IMG/VR virus record: IMGVR_UViG_3300030331_004683
Coordinates: 1 to 27,612 of that record
DNA from: a virus
Reading direction: 5' to 3' (one strand)
DNA length: 27,612 nt
This document shows, piece by piece, positions 6,551 through 15,962 of the stretch. The position numbers and the translations under genes are program-made. The notes beneath the pieces are model-generated. The model did no database searches, was not told where the DNA came from, and saw only the letters and a program-made list of their open reading frames with translations. Each line of letters begins with the position of its first letter. Within the stretch, counting starts at the first letter, position 1.

Positions 6551-8763
6551 TGTATAATCAAACTTTATATAGTATTATTGAGCCAGTAAAAATTAATACA
6601 ATTAAACGGCTTAATAAAGCAAAAAAATGGAAATATGGTTACAATAAAGAAAATGATATTATCGTTATATCAAAAACTGGTCAAATTGGTGAAATATATA
6701 AAATCCAAAATCTGCGGATAGCTTTACCACCTAAACCAAAAAATATTGATAATAAAAATAATAAGTGGACAGTACAAGACTATCCAAAAGAATTATCAAA
6801 ATTAAAAACTATATTTGATTGGAAAGATTTACCAGCAGAATTTAAAAATAAATGGCATGGTTATATCGATAAAGAATTTACCAAACGTGAAGAAGGCTAT
6901 TGGTTTTATAACAAAAGCAAAGCTACTTATATCACTGGGTCTCATTATATGTACTTGCAGTGGACCAAGATTGATGTTGGGAAACCAGAGTTTAGGGAAG
7001 CAAACAGATTATTCTTTATATTCTGGGAAGCTTGCAAAGCAGATAACAGATGCTACGGAATGTGCTACCTCAAAAATAGACGGAGTGGCTTTTCATTCAT
7101 GGCATCATCGGAAACTGTTAACCAAGCTACTATATCTTCAGACGCTAGATATGGTATCTTATCAAAATCCGGGGCTGATGCTAAAAAAATGTTTACCGAC
7201 AAGGTTGTACCAATATCCGTCAATTATCCATTCTTCTTTAAACCAATACAAGACGGAATGGATAGACCTAAAACAGAATTGGCTTATAGAGTTCCCGCAA
7301 GTAAATTTACTAGACGTAAAATAATTGTAAATGAAAAAGTTGAAGAACTGGCTGGTCTTGATACCACAATCGATTGGAAAAATACTGGTGATAATAGTTA
7401 CGATGGTGAGAAGCTTGCGTTACTTGTACATGATGAGGCCGGCAAATGGGAAAGACCAGAAAACATATTAAATAACTGGAGAGTAACTAAAACTACATTA
7501 AGATTAGGTAGTAGAGTTATAGGTAAGTGCATGATGGGTTCAACAAGTAATTCATTAGACAAAGGAGGTGAAAACTTTAAAAAACTATATGATGGCTCAG
7601 ATGTTACAAAAAGAAACCGCAATGGACAGACTCGCTCGGGATTATATAGTTTGTTCATACCTATGGAATGGAACTTCGAAGGATTCATTGATTCTTATGG
7701 ATTACCTGTATTCAATACGCCGGATCAACCGGTTAAAGACAATTATGGAGACTACATCGACGTTGGGGTTATTGAACATTGGGAAAACGAAGTTGATGGA
7801 TTAAAAGGGGATCAAGACGCTTTAAATGAATTTTATAGACAGTTTCCCCGTACAGAAGAGCATGCGTTTAGAGATGAAACTAAAAACAGCATATTTAATT
7901 TAGCTAAAATTTATGAACAAATTGATTATAATGAAGAAGCTAAATATGAGGCTGTTGTTACACGAGGTAGCTTCCAATGGCTAAATGGTATAAAAGATAC
8001 TGAAGTACAGTTTATACCTAATTTAAATGGTAGATTTAATATTAGCTGGGTATTACCTAATAATTTACAAAATAGAGTAATAATAAAAAATGGAATTAAA
8101 TATCCTGGCAATGATCATATTGGAGCTTTTGGCTGTGATAGTTATGACATATCCGGCACAACAGATGGCAAAGGATCTAAAGGTGCTTTACACGGCCTTA
8201 CTAAATTTAGTATGGAAGAAGCTCCAGCTAATAAGTTTTTTTTAGAATATATAGCTAGACCTGCAACTGCAGAAATGTTTTTTGAAGATGTTTTAATGGC
8301 ATTAGTATTTTATGGAATGCCTTTACTTGCAGAAAATAATAAACCTAGACTATTATATTATTTAAAAAGAAGAGGATATAGGGGTTATTCCATGAATAGA
8401 CCTGATAAAATTTGGAATAAACTTTCTGTAACTGAAAAAGAAATAGGTGGAATTCCTAATTCAAGTGAAGATATAAGACAAGCTCATGCAGCAGCAATAG
8501 AAACATATATTAATACTTATGTAGGTATTAAGCCTACGGGCGAATATGGTGATTTATATTTTAATACAACATTAACAGATTGGTCTAAATTTGATATAAA
8601 TAAAAGAACTAAATTTGATGCTGCTATTAGTAGCGGATTAGCTATTATGGCTTGTAATAAAAATTTATATACTCCTAGACCTCAAATAAAATTACAAGAT
8701 AAAGTTAACTTTAGCTTTGCTAAATATAACAATAAAGGAAATTTTTCAAAAATAATAAGATAA
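6550..8763 (+). CDS. terL: Large terminase subunit (packaging ATPase and nuclease)
   Basis: The 737-residue protein drives DNA into the procapsid. The ATPase half shows a degenerate Walker A, LKNRRSGFSF (174-183), that lacks the usual Gly-Lys-Ser/Thr; a clear Walker B, LALLVHDEAG with D295-E296; and a CMMGSTSNS coupling motif after it. The C-terminal half has GAFGCDSYDISG with D530 and D533, fitting the first acidic motif of the RNase H-like headful nuclease. The N-terminal ~150 residues include WYFxNKSKATYITGSHY-like sequence typical of large phage terminases. The start overlaps the upstream stop and the stop directly abuts the portal start. Base composition around 6950-7450 is somewhat richer in GC than the flanks, in the conserved ATPase core. 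Confidence 0.9.
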   Translation: MYNQTLYSIIEPVKINTIKRLNKAKKWKYGYNKENDIIVISKTGQIGEIYKIQNLRIALPPKPKNIDNKNNKWTVQDYPKELSKLKTIFDWKDLPAEFKNKWHGYIDKEFTKREEGYWFYNKSKATYITGSHYMYLQWTKIDVGKPEFREANRLFFIFWEACKADNRCYGMCYLKNRRSGFSFMASSETVNQATISSDARYGILSKSGADAKKMFTDKVVPISVNYPFFFKPIQDGMDRPKTELAYRVPASKFTRRKIIVNEKVEELAGLDTTIDWKNTGDNSYDGEKLALLVHDEAGKWERPENILNNWRVTKTTLRLGSRVIGKCMMGSTSNSLDKGGENFKKLYDGSDVTKRNRNGQTRSGLYSLFIPMEWNFEGFIDSYGLPVFNTPDQPVKDNYGDYIDVGVIEHWENEVDGLKGDQDALNEFYRQFPRTEEHAFRDETKNSIFNLAKIYEQIDYNEEAKYEAVVTRGSFQWLNGIKDTEVQFIPNLNGRFNISWVLPNNLQNRVIIKNGIKYPGNDHIGAFGCDSYDISGTTDGKGSKGALHGLTKFSMEEAPANKFFLEYIARPATAEMFFEDVLMALVFYGMPLLAENNKPRLLYYLKRRGYRGYSMNRPDKIWNKLSVTEKEIGGIPNSSEDIRQAHAAAIETYINTYVGIKPTGEYGDLYFNTTLTDWSKFDINKRTKFDAAISSGLAIMACNKNLYTPRPQIKLQDKVNFSFAKYNNKGNFSKIIR

Positions 8764-11178
8764 ATGGCAACAACATATAAATACGGTCTCTTCCCCAGTC
8801 AATCAGTGCCTGATGTTGAGAAAGCTAGTTCAGAATATGGCATGCAAGTTGCTAAGGCCATAGAAGCTGAATGGTTTAAAAAAGATTCGGGAACTACCAG
8901 ATATTTTGCTAATAGAGATAACTTTCATAGATTAAGATTATATGCTAGAGGTGAACAAAGTATACAAAAATACAAAGATGAATTATCTATTAATGGTGAT
9001 CTATCATATCTTAACTTAGATTGGAAACCGGTACCTATTATACCTAAGTTTGTTGATATAGTTGTTAATGGTATTTCAAATAGAACTTATGATTTAAAAG
9101 CTTACTCTGTAGATCCAGTAGCTACTAAAAGAAGAACAGAATTTGTAGAAAATTTGTTAAATGACATGTACGCTTCTGAGTTTGCTAATAAAATTGAAAA
9201 AAATTTAGGAGTAAATACTTTTTTTAATGAAAGACAAAACATACCCGATGATGAAGAAGAATTACAGGTTCATATGCAATTAAGCTATAAACAAAGTATA
9301 GAAATAGCGCAAGAGCAAGCTATAACAAATGTAATGGATTTAAATAAATATGATTTACTAAAAAGAAGGGTTGATTATGATATAGCTGTAGTAGGAATGG
9401 GTGCTATTAAAAATAGTTTTAATACTGCTGAGGGTATAAAAATAGAATATGTTGATCCAGCTGATTTAGTGTATTCATATTGTGAATCACCTTATTTTGA
9501 TGATTTATATTATGTAGGTGAAATAAAAACAATAAGTATTACTGAGCTTAAAAAACAATATCCATATCTTACCGCTGAAGATATAAAAGAAATAGAAGGA
9601 AGAGGATCAGATACAAGATTACATAATAAATCTTATACATCAGAAAGTCAAGATAAAAATTTTGTAAACGTATTATATTTTGAATATAAAACTTTTGAAA
9701 ATCAAGTTTATAAAATAAAACAAACCGCAAGCGGTGCGCAAAAAGCTATAGAAAAAACAGATCAGTTTAATCCACCTAAAGACGCGCGTTCAAGGTTTGA
9801 AAAAGTAAATAGATCAATTGAAGTTTTATATGCAGGCGCTAAAATTGTTGGACACGAAAGTTTGTTAGAATGGAAAAAATGTGTTAATATGACACGTCCT
9901 AAAGCTGATATAACAAAAGTACAAATGAGTTATAATATTGTAGCTCCTAGAGTTTATAAAGGTAAGCCTGAATCGTTAGTTAGCAGAATGACCACATTTG
10001 CAGATATGATTCAAATAACGCATCTAAAATTACAACAAGTGTTATCAAGACTTGTTCCCGACGGGGTATTCTTGGATGCGGACGGCATTGCTGAAGTGGA
10101 TTTGGGTAATGGCACAAATTACAATCCTCAAGAAGCACTAAATATGTATTTCCAAACTGGTAGTGTTATTGGTAGATCTATGACGCAAGATGGTGATTTC
10201 AATAACGGTAGAGTGCCTATACAAGAGTTAAGGGCATCAGGCGGTAATACTAAAATAGCAAGTTTAATACAGTCATATAATTATTATTTACAAATGATGC
10301 GTGACGTAACTGGATTAAATGAAGCTAGAGATGGTAGTCAACCTGATAAAAATGCTTTAGTTGGATTACAAAAATTAGCAGCAGCTAATAGTAATACTGC
10401 TACAAGACATATATTACAAGGAGGATTATATTTAACTTTAAAAACCGCTGAGGCGGTATCTTTAAGAATATCTGATGTTTTAGAGTTTTCAAATACTAAA
10501 AGATCTTTTATTCAATCATTAGGTAGATTTAATATAGGTGCTATGGAAGAGTTGTATACTTTACACATGCATGATTTTGGTATATTTTTAGAGTTAACAC
10601 CTGATGATGAAGAAAAACAGCTATTAGAAAATAATATTCAAATGGCTATAAATCAAAAACAAATTGAATTAGAAGATGCTATTGATGTTCGTGAAATTAA
10701 AAATTTAAAATTAGCTAATCAACTTTTAAAGCTAAGAAGAAAAAGAAAATATGAAAGAGATAGAGCGGCTCAATTAGAAAACATTCAAGCTCAATCTGCA
10801 TCAAATACTCAAGCTGCACAAGCAGCAGCGCAGGTTGATATGCAAAAACAAAATGCTATTACTGAAAGTAAAGTACAATTAGCTAATGCACAAAAAGCAT
10901 TTGATATTGAAAAAATGGAAACAGAAGCTGCTATAAAGAAAGAATTAATGGAATATGAATTTAAATTAAACATGCAGCTTAAACAAGTTGAATCAGATGT
11001 AATTAAAAATAAAGAAAAGTATAAAGAAGATAGGAAAGATGATAGGACAAAAATACAAGCTAGTCAACAAAGTGAATTAATAGAACAAAGAAAAAATAAT
11101 ACACCACCTAAAGATTTTGAATCGGCTGGCTTTGATAACTTAGGTGGATTTGGTTTAGAACAATTTGAACCAAGATAA
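8764..11178 (+). CDS. Portal protein, long form with coiled-coil C-terminus
   Basis: The 804-residue protein follows the terminase without a gap. The N-terminal region (RLYARGEQSIQKYKDEL, WKPVPIIPKFVDIVVNGI) is characteristic of P22- and crAss-like portals, which form the dodecameric vertex for DNA passage. YDIAVVGMGAIKNSF and EYVDPADLVYSY mark the wing/stem part, and QPDKNALVGLQKLAAANSNT the long crown-proximal helix. From about residue 620 to 770 the protein is almost wholly charged helix rich in Lys, Glu, Gln and Ala, as expected for an internal barrel. Its length, well above the ~500 residues of many portals, matches the long portals of podoviruses. Confidence in the role is high from motifs and neighbours together. 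Confidence 0.9.
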   Translation: MATTYKYGLFPSQSVPDVEKASSEYGMQVAKAIEAEWFKKDSGTTRYFANRDNFHRLRLYARGEQSIQKYKDELSINGDLSYLNLDWKPVPIIPKFVDIVVNGISNRTYDLKAYSVDPVATKRRTEFVENLLNDMYASEFANKIEKNLGVNTFFNERQNIPDDEEELQVHMQLSYKQSIEIAQEQAITNVMDLNKYDLLKRRVDYDIAVVGMGAIKNSFNTAEGIKIEYVDPADLVYSYCESPYFDDLYYVGEIKTISITELKKQYPYLTAEDIKEIEGRGSDTRLHNKSYTSESQDKNFVNVLYFEYKTFENQVYKIKQTASGAQKAIEKTDQFNPPKDARSRFEKVNRSIEVLYAGAKIVGHESLLEWKKCVNMTRPKADITKVQMSYNIVAPRVYKGKPESLVSRMTTFADMIQITHLKLQQVLSRLVPDGVFLDADGIAEVDLGNGTNYNPQEALNMYFQTGSVIGRSMTQDGDFNNGRVPIQELRASGGNTKIASLIQSYNYYLQMMRDVTGLNEARDGSQPDKNALVGLQKLAAANSNTATRHILQGGLYLTLKTAEAVSLRISDVLEFSNTKRSFIQSLGRFNIGAMEELYTLHMHDFGIFLELTPDDEEKQLLENNIQMAINQKQIELEDAIDVREIKNLKLANQLLKLRRKRKYERDRAAQLENIQAQSASNTQAAQAAAQVDMQKQNAITESKVQLANAQKAFDIEKMETEAAIKKELMEYEFKLNMQLKQVESDVIKNKEKYKEDRKDDRTKIQASQQSELIEQRKNNTPPKDFESAGFDNLGGFGLEQFEPR

Positions 11179-11196
11179 CCTTTAAAAATAATAACT

Positions 11197-11553
11197 ATGG
11201 GAATGAGAGGCACGGACTTTCCAAAAAACGTTGTAGGGTCTGTTTTTACAACCGCAAGTAGCGACGCTATAATTCCACCAACAAATCATATATTTACTGC
11301 TTTTACTGTATTAGCAGCTGCAACATTTGATGCTAGTGGTGGTTTAGTAGCAGAAGCAGCAACTAAGTTTGCTAATACTGAAGACGCAGCAGGCGATTTA
11401 GCCGCAGGATCTGAAACAAATAATGAAGGATCAGGTGGTGTACAAATAACAAATTCAAACGCAACATTTCCTGCAGGTGTAACTATTCATGGTAGATACA
11501 CTGAAATAGATGTAGCGGGAGGAAGCATTATTGCATATTACGAAAGGCAATAA
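11197..11553 (+). CDS. Small beta-rich structural protein, possible head decoration or head fibre
   Basis: The 118-residue protein is rich in Ala, Gly, Thr and Ser with few charges. The C-terminal part (ITNSNATFPAGVTIHGRYTEIDVAGG, then SIIAYYERQ) looks like a compact beta sandwich of the sort seen in small phage decoration proteins. It lies between portal and scaffold genes, where decoration or head-fibre genes are often placed. The middle portion (about 40-75) is low-complexity Ala/Thr/Asn. No Shine-Dalgarno sequence precedes the start. The virion role is inferred from location; no specific family is recognised. Confidence 0.55.
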   Translation: MGMRGTDFPKNVVGSVFTTASSDAIIPPTNHIFTAFTVLAAATFDASGGLVAEAATKFANTEDAAGDLAAGSETNNEGSGGVQITNSNATFPAGVTIHGRYTEIDVAGGSIIAYYERQ

Positions 11554-11584
11554 ATAAATTTAAGTAATTATATAATATTTTATC

Positions 11585-12856
11585 ATGGCAGAAGAATTAA
11601 AAGTAACAGCTGTAAAAGCTGAAGAGCCAAAAACTATGGCTGAAAAAGAAGAAACGGTAGCAGAGAATGCCGGTATACCTATCGATAAAGACGGAGTATA
11701 CAAATTAGATCTCGATAAGTTTAACCAAGAAAATAAAAAAGAAGATGCCGTTCAAGAGCAAAGCACAGATGAGGTTCCTGTACGCGACGAATCCGAAACT
11801 AGCGAAGAGGTTCGAGAAGGAAACGTCGAAGCGACAGATGAAAAACCTGCCGGAGAAGAAGTCGGCAATGAGGATGTGCGGGATAAAGAAACACCGATAA
11901 TAGAAGAAATAACCGATGAAACCGATAATACTAACGAGACAGGAGTGGACGGAAGCATTGAAGATGCCAACGCCACATCGCAACAAGAAGAAATACTACA
12001 GGAAGAAAAAACACAAGAACCTGTAGATTTACCAGAAAATATTCAAGATGTTATAAACTTCATGAATGATACTGGTGGAACATTAGAAGATTATGTAAAA
12101 TTAAATGCAGATTATTCTAATACAGACGACAATACTCTTTTGGTTGAGTATTATAAAAAAACCAAACCACATCTTACGTATGAAGAAATTTCTTTTTTAA
12201 TGGATGATAAATTTTCTATTGATGAAGAGTTAGACACAGACAGAGATGTAAAAAGAAAAAAATTAGCTCTAAAGGAGGAGGTTGCAAATGCCAAAAACTT
12301 TTTGAAAACGCAAAAGGATCAATATTATAAAGAAGTCAAGTTGGGTTCTAAACTATTGCCTGAGCAGCAAAAAGCTATTGACTTTTTCAATCGCTATAAT
12401 GAAGAGCAAAAATCAGCTGAAGAATTATTGCAGAAGCAAACATCACATTACAACAATGAAACTAATAAAGTTTTTAATAGTGAATTTAAAGGTTTTAACT
12501 TCAAAGTAGGGGACAAAAGATACAGGTTCAATGTTAGTGATGTAAATAAAGTAAAAGAAAATCAAAGTGATCTATTAAATGTTTTTAATAAATATGTTAC
12601 AGAAGATAAACTTCTTACTAACGCGCAGGATTTTCATAAATCTTTATTTGCCGCTTCTAACCCGGACGCTATAGCTAATCATTTTTATGAGCAAGGCAAA
12701 GCCGACGCTATAAAACAAATGACTGCAGATGCTAAGAACATTAATATGGATCCTAGAAAAACTGCAGACGGTATTGTTGAGGCTGGCGGAGTTAAAGTTA
12801 AAGCATTAAGTGGAGATAATAGTTCCAAGCTAAAGTTAAAACTCAAAAACTATTAA
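11585..12856 (+). CDS. Capsid scaffolding protein
   Basis: The 423-residue protein sits directly before the major capsid gene and has the usual scaffold composition. Residues ~30-150 are strongly acidic and disordered (runs of Glu, Asp, Thr). Residues ~200-290 are charged helix (DVKRKKLALKEEVANAKNFL). The C-terminus is basic (LKLKLKNY), and basic C-terminal helices bind the capsid lattice in known scaffolds. Scaffolds direct assembly of the procapsid and leave before maturation. No protease gene is visible beside it. The acidic N-terminal stretch is encoded with clearly higher GC than its surroundings (about 52% by hand count over 11761-11880), which differs from the rest of the gene. Confidence 0.8.
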   Translation: MAEELKVTAVKAEEPKTMAEKEETVAENAGIPIDKDGVYKLDLDKFNQENKKEDAVQEQSTDEVPVRDESETSEEVREGNVEATDEKPAGEEVGNEDVRDKETPIIEEITDETDNTNETGVDGSIEDANATSQQEEILQEEKTQEPVDLPENIQDVINFMNDTGGTLEDYVKLNADYSNTDDNTLLVEYYKKTKPHLTYEEISFLMDDKFSIDEELDTDRDVKRKKLALKEEVANAKNFLKTQKDQYYKEVKLGSKLLPEQQKAIDFFNRYNEEQKSAEELLQKQTSHYNNETNKVFNSEFKGFNFKVGDKRYRFNVSDVNKVKENQSDLLNVFNKYVTEDKLLTNAQDFHKSLFAASNPDAIANHFYEQGKADAIKQMTADAKNINMDPRKTADGIVEAGGVKVKALSGDNSSKLKLKLKNY

Positions 12857-12869
12857 AAATTAATAAAAA

Positions 12870-14324
12870 ATGGCAAATGTATCATTTTCGTTACCTAGCG
12901 AATTGACCCCTAACGTGGTTAAACAAGCTAGCTATTCGAATTATTTAAACTTTCACTCTGGAGATGGAACTCCGGTAACTGACTGGGCACAACAGTATTT
13001 ACCTGAGCTTTATAACCAAGAGGTGGAGAGATATGGAAACAGATCTATATCTTCGTTTTTAAGAATGGTAGGTGCTGAAATGCCTATGGCTTCTGATCAA
13101 ATTATTTGGTCTGAGCAAGGTAGATTACACTTAGCATACGAAGGAGCGACGGTAAACAATGATGGTCTTATTACTATTGCTGGCGGTGGAACACACGCTG
13201 TAAGAGTAGGACAAACTATCGTATTATCTGATAACCAAGCATCTCCTACAGTTATCAAAGCTTACGTTAATACAGTAAGTGATGACAACACTACGTTAAC
13301 TGTGTTACCTTATAAAGGATCAACTAACGGTACTTTAGGTGCACACACATCATTCAAAACTACAAACGATAGCGGAACAAACACATGTTCATTCTTTGTT
13401 TATGGTTCTGAATTTGCTAAAGGACAAGCTAGCATGGCTGGTTCTATTAAGCCTGAATTTGAATCTTTTACAAATAAACCAATTATTTTAAAAGACAAAT
13501 TTGAAATCAATGGTTCTGACACTGCACAAATTGGCTGGATAGAAGTATCTGGTGAATCAGGTGTTGGTGGTTTCTTATGGTATTTAAAAGCCGAAGGAGA
13601 CACAAGAGTTAGATTTGAAGATTATTTAGAAACAGCAATGGTTGAAGCTGAAAAAGCTGATGCAAACAACATCATTGATAGTGACTCTGCTTACGGTGGA
13701 AACAACGGTGATGCTGTTGGTTCAGAAGGCTTATTTGCTGCTATTGAATCAAGAGGTATCGTAGCAACTGGTGCTTATGACTCAGTAAATGACGTTATTT
13801 CTGACTTTGATTTAATTCTTAAAGAACTAGACAAACAAGGATCTATTGAAGAAAATATGTTATTCTTAGATAGAGACTCAAACTTAAAAGTTGATGATGC
13901 CTTAGCTGCGGTAAACGCATCTAACCCAGGTATGACATCTTTTGGTGTATTTGAAAACTCTGAAGACATGGCGTTAAATTTAGGTTTCAACGGATTTAGA
14001 AGAGGTTCTTATGACTTCTATAAAACTGATTGGAAATATCTTAACAATAAGTCTACAAGAGGATTATTCAATGACATTAAAGGTGTATTAGTACCTGCTG
14101 GAACATCTTCAGTATACGACCAAATTCTTGGAAACAACATTAGAAGACCTTTCTTACACGTAAGATATAGAGCTTCTGAAGCTGATGACAGAAGAATGAA
14201 GTCATGGATTACAGGTTCAGTAGGTGGTGCTGCAACATCAGGTGATGATAAAATGGAAGTACATTATTTATCAGAAAGATGTTTGATAGTACAGGCTGCT
14301 AACAACTTCGTATTATTCAAGTAA
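12870..14324 (+). CDS. Major capsid protein, HK97 fold, crAss-like type
   Basis: The 484-residue protein forms the capsid shell. WAQQYLPELYNQEVERYGNRSISSFL near the N-terminus, GSEFAKGQASMAG, KPIILKDKFEINGSD (203-217) with AQIGWIEV, and the C-terminal RCLIVQAANNFVLFK resemble capsid proteins of crAss-like and related phages as I know them. An insertion from about 90 to 175 (GGTHAVRVGQTIVLSDN... to FFVYGSEF) looks like a small surface beta domain. It follows the scaffold gene by 13 bases and is followed at once by a strong terminator, as expected for a very highly expressed gene. Codon use here is more C-ending (AAC, GAC) than in neighbours, fitting high expression. Confidence 0.9.
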   Translation: MANVSFSLPSELTPNVVKQASYSNYLNFHSGDGTPVTDWAQQYLPELYNQEVERYGNRSISSFLRMVGAEMPMASDQIIWSEQGRLHLAYEGATVNNDGLITIAGGGTHAVRVGQTIVLSDNQASPTVIKAYVNTVSDDNTTLTVLPYKGSTNGTLGAHTSFKTTNDSGTNTCSFFVYGSEFAKGQASMAGSIKPEFESFTNKPIILKDKFEINGSDTAQIGWIEVSGESGVGGFLWYLKAEGDTRVRFEDYLETAMVEAEKADANNIIDSDSAYGGNNGDAVGSEGLFAAIESRGIVATGAYDSVNDVISDFDLILKELDKQGSIEENMLFLDRDSNLKVDDALAAVNASNPGMTSFGVFENSEDMALNLGFNGFRRGSYDFYKTDWKYLNNKSTRGLFNDIKGVLVPAGTSSVYDQILGNNIRRPFLHVRYRASEADDRRMKSWITGSVGGAATSGDDKMEVHYLSERCLIVQAANNFVLFK

Positions 14325-14333
14325 GATTATTTT

Positions 14334-14370
14334 AAAAGTGCTGGGCGTTTCGGCGCCTAGCCTTTTATTT
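14334..14370 (+). terminator. Rho-independent-type terminator after the capsid gene
   Basis: GCTGGGCG (14340-14347) pairs with CGCCTAGC (14354-14361), an 8-bp stem with one G-T pair around a 6-base loop. The stem can be extended across a single bulged T by AAAAG (14334-14338) pairing with CTTTT (14362-14366). The T-rich tract TTTTATTT follows. The GC-rich stem stands out from the AT-rich surroundings. It would limit read-through and help to raise capsid mRNA over downstream genes. Confidence 0.8.
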
Positions 14371-14392
14371 AACATTTTTATTATATTATATT

Positions 14393-15193
14393 ATGGCAAA
14401 AAAACAAAAAGCAGAGGTGGCTGTTGAAGAACCTGTAACGGTTACTCCACCAAAAAAAGAAAAACCCCAAAGTACTTGGGAATATAAAGATAGACAATAT
14501 TATTTATTAGGAGATACAACACCCGTTGTATTTATTTTAAAATCAAAAGGCATCATGTGGTTTGATAAAAAATTAGGGTATGAAAGAGAAATTAGATATA
14601 CCTTAAATCAAAAAACAGTTTTTGCTGATGAATTTAAGGGAGATTCAAGATTAGATCATATTATTTTTAGAGATGGTGTTTTAAATGTACCAAAAGAAAG
14701 AACTGTTTTGCAACAAATACTTTCAATATATCATCCCGATAAAGGCAGATTATATGCAGAAGTTGATCATGAAGCTGACGCAAAGTCTGATTTAGATGAA
14801 TTAAACTTAGAATTTGAAGCAATACAAGCTGCAATGGGAATGGATATTGACCATGCTGAAGCAATTGTAAGAACAGAAAGAGGTAGTGCAGTTAGTAGAA
14901 TGAGTTCTCAGGAAATTAAAAGAGATTTATTTTTAATGGCTAAAGATAATCCTGCGTTGTTTTTAGAATTAGCTAATGATGACAATATCAATATTAGAAA
15001 TCTAGGTATTAAAGCAGTTGAATTAGGATTATTAATTCTTTCAAATGATCAAAGAACATTTTTATGGGGAAGTAATAATAGAAGATTACTTACAGTTCCA
15101 TTTGATGAAAATCCATATTCAGCTTTAGCATCTTGGTTTAAAACAGATGAAGGTATTGAAGTCTATCAATTATTAGAAAAGAAACTTAAATAG
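14393..15193 (+). CDS. Conserved-looking virion-module protein of unknown function
   Basis: The 266-residue product has a Lys/Glu/Pro-rich N-terminal tail of ~28 residues, a beta-rich section (TWEYKDRQYYLLGDTTPVVF) and a helical C-terminal half. LQQILSIYHPDKGRLYAEVDHEADAKSDLDELN and MSSQEIKRDLFLMAKDNPALFLELANDD mark the middle. It lies alone between two hairpins, after the capsid gene. I know this type of gene from the same position in marine podovirus-like contigs, but not its job. A head-completion or assembly factor would suit the place. No catalytic motif is seen. Confidence 0.65.
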   Translation: MAKKQKAEVAVEEPVTVTPPKKEKPQSTWEYKDRQYYLLGDTTPVVFILKSKGIMWFDKKLGYEREIRYTLNQKTVFADEFKGDSRLDHIIFRDGVLNVPKERTVLQQILSIYHPDKGRLYAEVDHEADAKSDLDELNLEFEAIQAAMGMDIDHAEAIVRTERGSAVSRMSSQEIKRDLFLMAKDNPALFLELANDDNINIRNLGIKAVELGLLILSNDQRTFLWGSNNRRLLTVPFDENPYSALASWFKTDEGIEVYQLLEKKLK

Positions 15194-15199
15194 TTTGTT

Positions 15200-15238
15200 T
15201 ATAGTGGTTAGGCCGCTATAAGCGGCTTAATCATTATA
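15200..15238. terminator. Strong hairpin without a clear U-tract, upstream of the connector gene
   Basis: GCCGCT (15212-15217) and AGCGGC (15221-15226) pair around a 3-base ATA loop. Pairing continues outward through GTGGTTAG (15204-15211) with TTAATCAT (15227-15234), including three G-T pairs, and through TATA with TATA, for about 18 bp in all. It is the most stable-looking hairpin in the window. Downstream on the + strand is TTATATAAAAA rather than a T run, so it may be an attenuator, an mRNA-processing site or a protector of the downstream transcript, rather than a simple terminator. It ends 10 bases before the next ATG. Confidence 0.6.
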
Positions 15239-15248
15239 TAAAAATATT

Positions 15249-15959
15249 ATGGCAATATCAGTTGATAAAGTATATAAAACAGTATTATCAATATTAAATA
15301 AAGAATCAAGAGGTTTTTTAACACCAGATGAATTTGAAAGAATTGCTTCACAAGTTCAACTTGATATACTAGATCAAAATTTTCATGATTATAATAAAGC
15401 AGTTGTAAGAGCTTCTAGAGGAAGAGCTGTACAAGATTATGGAAATATACCAGAAAAAATTCAACATAAAATAGATCCATTTTATGCGGCTGCGGATATT
15501 ACATTAACAAATGGTATTGGTACTTTGCCAACAGATTTGTATAAAACAATAAATATTAGTATAACTAATAAAACTATTCAATTAGAAAAAGTAAATAAAA
15601 GCACATTATCATATTTACTATCTTCACCTTTAACAAAACCAACAACATCATTTCCTGTATATTATCAGAGGGCAACAGATATTATTGTTGAACCTGCTTT
15701 ATCAGATGGTAGTTGGACATTAGGTAATTTACTTATTGAATATGTAAAAACACCAGTTGACGTAAATTGGAATCACACTGTTGGCTCAAGTGGAGAGTTA
15801 ACAGCTACTGACCCTATGACAGATTTTACATTGCATGAATCTGATAGAGTACAATTAATATTAGGTATATTAAAATATGCCGGATTAGTAATTGAAGATC
15901 CTGCTGTAATACAAGCAGCGAGTGGAGAAGAAACTAAATTAATACAATTAGAACAATAA
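15249..15959 (+). CDS. Head-tail connector (ring) protein
   Basis: The 236-residue protein starts with a helical N-terminus, SRGFLTPDEFERIASQVQLDILDQNFHDYNKA (about 20-50), a combination I associate with ring or adaptor proteins of crAss-like and marine podoviruses. A beta domain follows (TLPTDLYKTINISITN, TSFPVYYQRATDIIVEPA), then a last helix, HESDRVQLILGILKYAGLVIEDP. In such virions ring proteins stack beneath the portal. The start lies just downstream of the hairpin at 15200 and has no Shine-Dalgarno sequence; the next gene begins three bases after the stop. The exact ring number cannot be fixed by eye. Confidence 0.65.
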   Translation: MAISVDKVYKTVLSILNKESRGFLTPDEFERIASQVQLDILDQNFHDYNKAVVRASRGRAVQDYGNIPEKIQHKIDPFYAAADITLTNGIGTLPTDLYKTINISITNKTIQLEKVNKSTLSYLLSSPLTKPTTSFPVYYQRATDIIVEPALSDGSWTLGNLLIEYVKTPVDVNWNHTVGSSGELTATDPMTDFTLHESDRVQLILGILKYAGLVIEDPAVIQAASGEETKLIQLEQ

Positions 15960-15962
15960 TAA

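Noticed and set aside
6815-7804. Plus-strand frames at 6815-7324 and 7568-7804 overlapping the terminase
   Set aside because: The terminase frame is continuous with conserved motifs; these are shadow frames in the GC-richer ATPase core. The good SD before 7568 does not lead to a recognisable protein.
11705-11986. Minus-strand frames within the scaffold gene
   Set aside because: They arise from the high GC of the acidic stretch. Two competing frames over the same bases and Ser/Phe-rich products argue against a gene.
12271-12310. Strong SD followed by ATG inside the scaffold gene
   Set aside because: The ATG opens only five codons before a TGA, so there is no internal gene product.
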